A stretch of 64,000 nt of DNA from Yoonia sp. GPGPB17 (GTDB taxonomy: Bacteria > Pseudomonadota > Alphaproteobacteria > Rhodobacterales > Rhodobacteraceae): NCBI RefSeq assembly GCF_037892195.1, contig NZ_JATACI010000002.1, forward strand, positions 3,038,001 to 3,102,000. The letters run 5' to 3'. Every line of letters begins with the position of its first letter. The first letter of the stretch is position 1. Of this stretch, positions 57,883-64,000 are shown piece after piece. The position numbers and the translations under genes were made by a program. Below the pieces are notes generated by a model, which was given only the letters and a program-made list of their open reading frames with translations, made no database searches and was not told the origin of the DNA.

Positions 57883-57900
57883 TGTAAAGGTACATTGACA
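57883..57900. promoter_or_regulatory. PpsR/CrtJ operator 2 upstream of bchG
   Basis: TGT-AAAGGTACATTG-ACA, exact TGT-N12-ACA, 35 bp from the first box. Paired boxes allow cooperative PpsR binding over the promoter; the pair implies oxygen-dependent repression of the bchG operon. Confidence 0.7.
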
Positions 57901-58039
57901 CCGTGCTATCTTGTCACCCCTGTCGATACGATCCGTCCAACCCCGCCAAGCGAGCCATTTTCATCGAATTGTTCCGTTAAGCCTGCCTTCACTTTCCCTG
58001 CCTTAAGCCAGATCTCGGGTGAAGATATGAGGAAGTGGG

Positions 58040-58876
58040 ATGAGCGCGGGATCAAACGCACCAACGATTATCAAACGTAAGAAAATCATCGCTGGTGGCG
58101 GCCACCATGGTGGCGCTTGGAAAGTGGCTTATGCTGACTTTGTCACCGCGATGATGGCCTTCTTCATGTTAATGTGGTTGCTGAATGCGACCACCGAACA
58201 GCAGCGCAAAGGGATTGCAGATTACTTCTCGCCGACGATTCCGATCAACCGGGTGTCCGGCGGTGGTTCTGGTGCCTTTGGTGGCAACAACATCTTCACC
58301 GAAGAGACATTGGCTCAAAGCGGCACGGGCATCAGCCAACCCACGCTGGGCCAGAACCCGGTGCAGAGTGAAGAAGAGGTGCAGGCCGCTACCGCTGCCG
58401 CCGCTCAGGTCGCTGCGTTGCGCGACATTGAGGCAGTTTTAATGGGGCAAGGTGGCGAAAGCATGCTGTCGGATCAGGCGTTGCGCCACATTATCACACG
58501 GCTGACCGACGAAGGCCTTGTGATCGAGATTTATGATTTGCCCGAAGTGACGCTTTTTGTCGATGAGACAAGCGTACCCAACCCGGTGACGGCTGAGATT
58601 GCGGCGATTATGGCGCGCTTGTTTGCAGCTGTGACCAATGAGGTCGCGATCGAAGGGCATCTGAGTGCGAAATCACTGCTTCAGGTCGACAACCCGGTGT
58701 GGGAACTGTCCACAGGTCGCGCCGCCCAAATGCGCCTGATGCTGCAAAGTGGGGGGCTGGATCCAATGCGGATCAAGCGGCAAACCGGTGCCGGTGATCG
58801 CGAGCCCGTAGTGCGGGATGCAACTGCGCCACGCAACAACCGGATCGAGGTCATTTTGCTGCGATCTGACCAGTGA
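58040..58876 (+). CDS. motB: Flagellar motor stator protein MotB
   Basis: A 278-aa protein. An N-terminal basic stretch (IIKRKKIIAGGGHHGG) leads into the stator helix WKVAYADFVTAMMAFFMLMWL, with the proton-binding Asp in YADF. The C-terminal OmpA domain is divergent: VEGHLSAK-like sequence, ELSTGRAAQMRLML and RNNRIEVILL, with VTLFVDETSVPN before it. GAGGA precedes the ATG. It anchors MotA to the wall; motA is not in this window. Confidence 0.88.
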   Translation: MSAGSNAPTIIKRKKIIAGGGHHGGAWKVAYADFVTAMMAFFMLMWLLNATTEQQRKGIADYFSPTIPINRVSGGGSGAFGGNNIFTEETLAQSGTGISQPTLGQNPVQSEEEVQAATAAAAQVAALRDIEAVLMGQGGESMLSDQALRHIITRLTDEGLVIEIYDLPEVTLFVDETSVPNPVTAEIAAIMARLFAAVTNEVAIEGHLSAKSLLQVDNPVWELSTGRAAQMRLMLQSGGLDPMRIKRQTGAGDREPVVRDATAPRNNRIEVILLRSDQ

Positions 58877-58977
58877 TTGGGATGCTTCGAATTTTAGACA
58901 TTAGGGACGCGTTAAGGCCGAGGGCTTAGGGTCCTGAGAAATCCAGTGTCATCTCTGATGCAGAAAGGCTCACTTTT

Positions 58978-60312
58978 ATGACGATTTCCTCTTCTTTGAA
59001 TGCGAGTGTTGCGGGTTTGGCCGCGAATGCGTCGCGGCTTGCGACGATCTCTGACAATATCTCGAATTCTTCGACTTATGGCTATAAGCGGGCGATTACT
59101 GATTTTCAGTCTATGGTGATTGAAAGTGGACGGGGCACGTATTCTGCCGCATGGTGTGCGCACCACGACGGCGCGTCTGATTGATGAACGCGGTGCGTTG
59201 GTGTCGACCTCTAACCCCACGGACTTGGCGGTGCGCGGGCGCGGTATGCTGCCGGTGACATCAGAAACATCCGTTGCGGTTGATAACGGGGATAACCCCT
59301 TATTTCTAACTACAACCGGGTCGTTCCGCCCCGATGCGCAGGGGTATCTGCGTTCACCGGGTGGATTGGTGCTGTTGGGTGTGCCAGCTGCAGCTGATGG
59401 CACAATCCCTAACTATCCACGAGATTGATCGACGGTCTGGTGCCGGTCCAGATCAATGCGAACCAATTCGCGGGTGAGGCGACGACGCGAGTGGATTTGT
59501 CGGTCAACTTGCCCGCCACATCGACACGCGAAGGATCCACTGGCGATACGGAAACACTGTCGGTCGAATACTTTGACAACCTCGGCGCGTCCTCAAATCT
59601 CAACTTTACCTTTACGCCGACTGTCCCTGGAAACGGTGCATCCAATGAATGGACAATGGAAATCCGAGACAGCGAATCCGATGTTGACGCGGATGGCATT
59701 CCTGACGTTGTGGGCGAGTATATCCTCACATTCGACGCGACACGCGGTGGTGGTGGCACTTTGGCGAATGTCGCATTTGCAGATCCCGTGTCACCGATTG
59801 GTGGCGCATATGATCCTATCACCGGCGCGCTCAACATAAATGTGGATGGCGGACCGATGGAGATCAATATTGGCGAATTGGGCAGTTCTATTGGATTGAC
59901 GCAGCTATCCGATGCATTTGCCCCTGTCTCAATCTCGAAAAATGGCACACCGGTGGGCAGTCTGACCTCGATTGAAGTGGACCAGAATGGATTTGTGCGC
60001 GCGTCCTTCGATATTGGGATCAACCGGGTCCTCTATCAAATTCCACTGGTTGATGTGCCAAACGTCAATGGGCTCGAAACGCTTGATCAACAAAGCTACC
60101 GGGTGACCCCGGATAGTGGGTCGTTCTTTTTGTGGGATGCCGGGGATGGGCCAACCGGGGATATCGTGGGCTTTGCACGTGAAGAGTCTGCCACGGATGT
60201 TGCGGGGGAACTAACAGAACTGATCCAAACACAGCGGGCCTATTCGTCGAACGCGAAGGTGATCCAGACCGTAGATGAGATGCTGCAAGAGACCACAAAC
60301 ATCAAACGCTGA
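58978..60312 (+). CDS. flgE: Flagellar hook protein FlgE, two frameshifts
   Basis: Starts TISSSLNASVAGLAANASRL with the SDNISNSSTYGYKRA motif of hook/basal proteins. The frame breaks at 59146-59154 (after GRGTYSA) and resumes with GVRTTTARLIDERGALV; it breaks again at 59421-59428 (after NYPRD) and resumes IDGLVPVQINANQF. The C-terminus (GELTELIQTQRAYSSNAKVI, VDEMLQETTNI) is typical. The joined length (~445 aa) fits alphaproteobacterial FlgE. FlgE polymerises into the hook. Downstream flgK lies 21 bp away. Confidence 0.87.
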
Positions 60313-60333
60313 TCCTGACCGGAGTATCTTGAC

Positions 60334-61783
60334 ATGAGCATGACCAGCGCTCTTAACAATGCTGTTTCCGGCCTGACCGCGACGTCGCGGATGGCGGAAG
60401 TTGTTTCGTCAAACCTGTCGAATGCGTTGACGGATGGCTACGGTCGCCGCGGTGTTGAGCTGTCGTCTGTACAGGTCGGCGACCGCGGCGGCGGCGTACG
60501 CGTTGATGGCATCAACCGCTTTGTCGATGCAGGCTTGCTGGCGGATCGTCGGCTAGCGGATGCCGCGCTTGGCGGGCAGGAACGCAGCGCTGATCTTGTC
60601 GGTCGATTGGAACAAGCCATCGGGGGGCCGGATGATGCCGCTGGCCTTGGTGCGCGGCTTGCCGAGTTTGAGCGCGCTTTGATAGCAGCAGGTAGTGATC
60701 CCGCATCAGAATTCCGACTTGCTTCAGTTGTGTCACGTCTTGAAGGGGTCGCGAGCACTTTGAATGCGAACAGCAACAGTATTCAATCCTTGCGGCAGGA
60801 TGCGGATATCGCCATCGCGCGTGATATTGACGTGCTGAATGCAGCCCTTCAGCAGGTTGACGCCCTGAACAAGGATATCGTGCGGATCAGCGGTTCGGGC
60901 GATGATCCGTCCGCGTTACTGGATGCCAGGCAGCGTGCAGTTGATCAGATATCTGGCATTGTACCGGTGCGCGAAGTTGCCCGCGACAACGGCAGTATTG
61001 GACTGATGACAACCAGTGGAACGCCGCTATTGGATTCCAGACCACGGGAGTTTGGTTTCCAGCGCACGCCGACCATCACAGCGGATATGACTTTGGCAAG
61101 CAGCGCCTTGGGTGCAATCACAATGGACGGCAAGGTCTTGGACGCCGGGACTGGCGTTGGACGACTTGAAGGTGGCTCGCTCGGTGCCGCCTTTGCGTTG
61201 CGCGACCAAACTCTGGTGGAGGCCCAAGCTGCATTGGACGGTATTGCAGCTGACTTGATTGCGCGCTTTCAGGACAGTGCAAATGATCCATCTTTGACGC
61301 CCGGTGATATCGGGCTTTTGACTGATCAGGGCAATCCATTGGATCTGCTGGATCTGCCTGGCCTTGCTTAGCCGCATTGCTGTGAACCCTGATCTTATCG
61401 TGTCTCAAGGCGGTGACCCCGCATTGCTACGCGATGGATTGAACACTGCCGTGGCTGGCCCGGTGGGTGATGCAACCCAACTCAATCGTTGGATCGCAGC
61501 GCTTGAAGCCCCGCGCGCGGATGTGCCTGGCGCGACGCTGGCATCCGCGTCCGGACGCATTGCATCCTATGTGTCCGATATTGGGACGACGCGGTTGATG
61601 GTTCAGGAGCAACTTAGCTTCACGACCGCCAGATGGGAAACGCTACGTGAGGCCGAATTAGCGGATGGCGTCGATACAGATGTGGAGCTGCAAAAACTAC
61701 TGCAGATTGAACAAGCCTATGCCGCCAACGCAAGGGTGATTCAAACCGTTGACTTCATGATGCAAAGACTGATGGAGATATAG
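60334..61783 (+). CDS. flgK: Flagellar hook-associated protein 1 FlgK, frameshifted
   Basis: Starts SMTSALNNAVSGLTATSRMA with the VSSNLSNALTDGYGRR motif. The first frame ends at 61371 after DLLDLPGLA; the second (SRIAVNPDLIVSQGGD) runs to 61783 and ends in the family tail LLQIEQAYAANARVIQTV. The break is at GCTTAGC 61366-61372. The joined length (~483 aa) fits FlgK, which joins hook and filament. FlgL starts directly after its stop. Confidence 0.9.
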
Positions 61784-62788
61784 ATGACCGTAGCCTCAAT
61801 AGGTGACATGGCGCGGCAATTCACGTCATTGCGCGATGGAAATACGATAAAATCAGAGCTTTTTGAACTGGCGGAAAGCCTGAGCTCCGGAAAGGTCGCG
61901 GACCTCACCAAAAACCTGAATGGTGAGACAGCCCGTTTTTCTGGCGTGCAATATAGTCTGACGCAATTGGATGGCTATCTTCAGGTCGCCTCAGAGACAG
62001 AACAAACCCTCGGCAATATTCAGATCATTCTCGGCAAGGTCGACAATACGCGCGCTGCAACCACCGAAAGCTTGCTGTTGGTAAATGAGAGCAGCACTTC
62101 GGCACAAGTTGATGAGGCAGCGCGCGCTTCGCAAAGTAGCTTCCAAGAAATGGTGATAGCACTGAATACCAAGGTTGCTGACCGTGCTTTGATGAGTGGG
62201 AACGGCGTTAACACCACACCATTGGCCGCTGCAGAGACCATGTTGGCTGATTTGCAAACCGCGATTGGTGGAAGCCTTGATCCAGCGACAATTATTTCGA
62301 CGGTCGATACATGGTTTAACGATCCGGCTGGCGGGTTCGCGGTCAACGGTTATCAAGGTGATACTGGTGACCCGATGGAGCGACGGGTGACTGAGGAAAA
62401 ATCTGTCACCATTGATGCACGTGCGGATGATCCTGCAGTCCGGCAGGTTTTGCAGGGTGCTGCACTTGCGGCGCTGGCCGACACGCTGCCCGGGTTGAAC
62501 CGCGAGGCAAAGGTTGAGTTGCTAACGACCGCGGCGTCTCAGCTTTATGGATCTGCTAGCGGCTTGGTTGCCGTCCAAGCGCGCATCGGTTTTGCCGAAG
62601 ACAGTGTGGTCCGAGCGCAAACAGAATCCAGCGCACAGCAGACCACGTTGCGGCAAATTACGAATGATCTTTCATTGGCCGACCCGTTTGAGACGGCATC
62701 GCGCCTTCAGGCGCAACAAACACAGTTGGAGACGTTCTTCAGTTTAACGGCACGGCTATCCCAGCTCAGCCTGCTGAGGTATATTTAG
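61784..62788 (+). CDS. flgL: Flagellar hook-associated protein 3 FlgL
   Basis: A 334-aa flagellin-like protein: the N-terminal helix SIGDMARQFTSLRDGNTIKS, the long central coil and the C-terminal helix TRLQAQQTQLETFF-like (residues ~310-325) are typical of FlgL. It starts at the base after the flgK stop and ends directly before flgI. It forms the hook-filament junction with FlgK. Confidence 0.85.
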   Translation: MTVASIGDMARQFTSLRDGNTIKSELFELAESLSSGKVADLTKNLNGETARFSGVQYSLTQLDGYLQVASETEQTLGNIQIILGKVDNTRAATTESLLLVNESSTSAQVDEAARASQSSFQEMVIALNTKVADRALMSGNGVNTTPLAAAETMLADLQTAIGGSLDPATIISTVDTWFNDPAGGFAVNGYQGDTGDPMERRVTEEKSVTIDARADDPAVRQVLQGAALAALADTLPGLNREAKVELLTTAASQLYGSASGLVAVQARIGFAEDSVVRAQTESSAQQTTLRQITNDLSLADPFETASRLQAQQTQLETFFSLTARLSQLSLLRYI

Positions 62789-63895
62789 ATGAGATTTGCT
62801 CACGCCATTTATCTGCTCATGGTGCTTTTGTTACCCACGATGGCGGCCGCAAACCCTGTGCGGATCAAGGATCTGGTTGAGTTTGATGGCGTCAGATCAA
62901 ACGATCTTGTGGGCTATGGCCTGGTTGTTGGCTTGAATGGTACTGGCGATGGTTTGCGTAACTCACCCTTTACCGAGGATATTCTGGGTAATGTGCTTGA
63001 ACGACTGGGCGTGAACGTTACTGGAGAGCAGTTTCGCCCAAACAATGTCGCTGCTGTTTTGGTTACCGGTGAATTGCCTCCATTTGCCCGGGCAGGCAGC
63101 GCGTTGGATGTGACCGTATCGGCGATCGGTGACGCCGATAGCCTGCTTGGTGGGACGTTGATCATGACCCCGATGAAAGCGGCCGACGGTGACATCTATG
63201 CAGTAGCGCAAGGAACGATTATTGCGGGCGGTGCATCTGCTGCGGGCGACGGCGCTGCTGTCATTCAAGGTGTTCCAACGGCAGGTGTCATCCCGTCCGG
63301 CGCGACAATTGAAAGGGAAATCAGTTTCGATTTCTCGGGTCTGCATACGGTGCGCATGGCCCTGCGTACACCTGATTTTACGACCGCTGACCGGATTGAA
63401 AGGGCAATAAATGCCGAGTTTTCTGGCACTGTTGCATTGATGCTGGATGCGGGCACCGTTGAGTTGAACATTAACGCAACGAGAATGCGCTCGCCAGCGC
63501 ATGCGCTGGTGCGTGTGGAGAATATCATGGTGCAACCGGAACGGCGCGCCCGTGTCGTGGTTGATCAACGCTCCGGTACCATTGTGATGGGTGAAGATGT
63601 GCGGATCAGCCGGGTTGCCGTAAGCCAAGGCAACCTGACCTTGCGGATTCAGGAAGCGCCACTTGTGGCCCAGCCCAACCCGTTTGCCGATGGCGAAACA
63701 GTGGTTGTACCTAGAACTGATGTTGACATCATCGAAGAGCCAGGTATCGGACTTGCCGAAGTGAATGGCGGTACGTCATTGAGTGAGGTTGTCGCCGGAT
63801 TGAATGCACTTGGTGTTGCGCCACGCGATATGATCGACATCCTCAAGAGCATCAAAGCAAGTGGCGCCCTGCATGCTGAATTCATCGTTCGTTGA
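62789..63895 (+). CDS. flgI: Flagellar P-ring protein FlgI
   Basis: A 368-aa periplasmic protein with signal peptide (residues ~1-21, LMVLLLPTMAAANPVRIKD). Conserved blocks include NDLVGYGLVVGLNGTGDG, NVAAVLVTGELPPFARAG, DRIERAINAEF and the C-terminal GVAPRDMIDILKSIKASGAL. It builds the P ring in the peptidoglycan layer. It starts at the base after the flgL stop. Confidence 0.95.
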   Translation: MRFAHAIYLLMVLLLPTMAAANPVRIKDLVEFDGVRSNDLVGYGLVVGLNGTGDGLRNSPFTEDILGNVLERLGVNVTGEQFRPNNVAAVLVTGELPPFARAGSALDVTVSAIGDADSLLGGTLIMTPMKAADGDIYAVAQGTIIAGGASAAGDGAAVIQGVPTAGVIPSGATIEREISFDFSGLHTVRMALRTPDFTTADRIERAINAEFSGTVALMLDAGTVELNINATRMRSPAHALVRVENIMVQPERRARVVVDQRSGTIVMGEDVRISRVAVSQGNLTLRIQEAPLVAQPNPFADGETVVVPRTDVDIIEEPGIGLAEVNGGTSLSEVVAGLNALGVAPRDMIDILKSIKASGALHAEFIVR

Positions 63896-63909
63896 CCATT
63901 CGTGCGAGC

Positions 63910-64000
63910 ATGCATGATCGGGCGCTTGTCGCTACAGTGAATTGGCTACAAATCCTCGTCCTTCTGCCCAAGGCGGGCCGTCTAGGTGTTATTGAGGGGT
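63910..64000 (+). CDS. Possible start of a further gene, cut by the right edge
   Basis: An ATG 15 bp after flgI opens a frame that stays open to the window end (hydrophobic stretch TVNWLQILVLLP). Too short to identify, and no clear ribosome-binding site; it could equally be chance. Confidence 0.25.
   Translation, partial: MHDRALVATVNWLQILVLLPKAGRLGVIEG

Noticed and set aside
1-64000. CRISPR arrays, tRNA/rRNA genes, insertion sequences, prophage or integron features
   Set aside because: No direct-repeat arrays, cloverleaf sequences, transposase motifs or phage genes were seen on reading both strands; base composition looks even throughout.

Overview
The window is high-GC, tightly packed DNA from an aerobic anoxygenic phototrophic member of the Rhodobacteraceae (roseobacter group). 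The evidence is a bacteriochlorophyll a and spheroidene-type carotenoid gene cluster (crtCD, crtEF-bchCXYZ-pufQBALMX-dxs, and idi-bchP-pucC-like-bchG), PpsR-type operators, an FnrL-type box and a roseobacter-style flagellar gene block. A Loktanella/Yoonia-like organism with pufX is plausible, but I cannot prove the genus from the sequence alone.

Layout. 1-2.05 kb: end of a TPR-rich protein and an Ada-type DNA repair gene. 2.26-7.43 kb: a complete oligopeptide (Dpp/Opp) ABC importer. 7.42-13.52 kb (minus strand): murQ, a CUT1 sugar ABC importer and a Gfo/Idh oxidoreductase. 13.67-17.50 kb (plus strand): a BadF-type sugar kinase, a GntR/UTRA regulator, a SIS-domain sugar-phosphate isomerase/deaminase and nagA. 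17.65-23.18 kb: a second oligopeptide importer. Together, 2.26-23.18 kb reads as an amino-sugar and peptide scavenging island, and I infer peptidoglycan fragments as the substrate. The shared divergent promoter carries an inverted pair of 14-bp motifs, candidate GntR operators.

23.5-26.3 kb: a KefB-like K+/H+ antiporter plus a tandem UspA protein, preceded by an FnrL-like box. 26.5-41.0 kb: the main photosynthesis block, with carotenoid genes diverging from crtE and a co-directional crtEF-bchCXYZ-puf run ending in dxs. 41.0-53.9 kb: non-photosynthetic genes (rRNA methyltransferase, TPR/beta-barrel protein, CAP lipoprotein, methyltransferase, gloB, clpA, ABC1 kinase, a MotA/ExbB-OmpA motor-like pair, a ChaC-like enzyme). 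53.9-57.8 kb: idi, bchP, a pucC-like gene and bchG on the minus strand, with two perfect PpsR boxes upstream. 58.0-63.9 kb: motB, flgE, flgK, flgL and flgI.

At least a dozen genes, including core ones (clpA, bchP, crtC, flgE, flgK, gntR, nagA), are interrupted by 1-2 nt indels, while every fragment keeps conserved protein sequence. This is far more likely indel error in the assembly than natural decay; the broken genes are annotated as single loci with the break position given. No tRNA, rRNA, CRISPR array, insertion sequence or prophage was seen.
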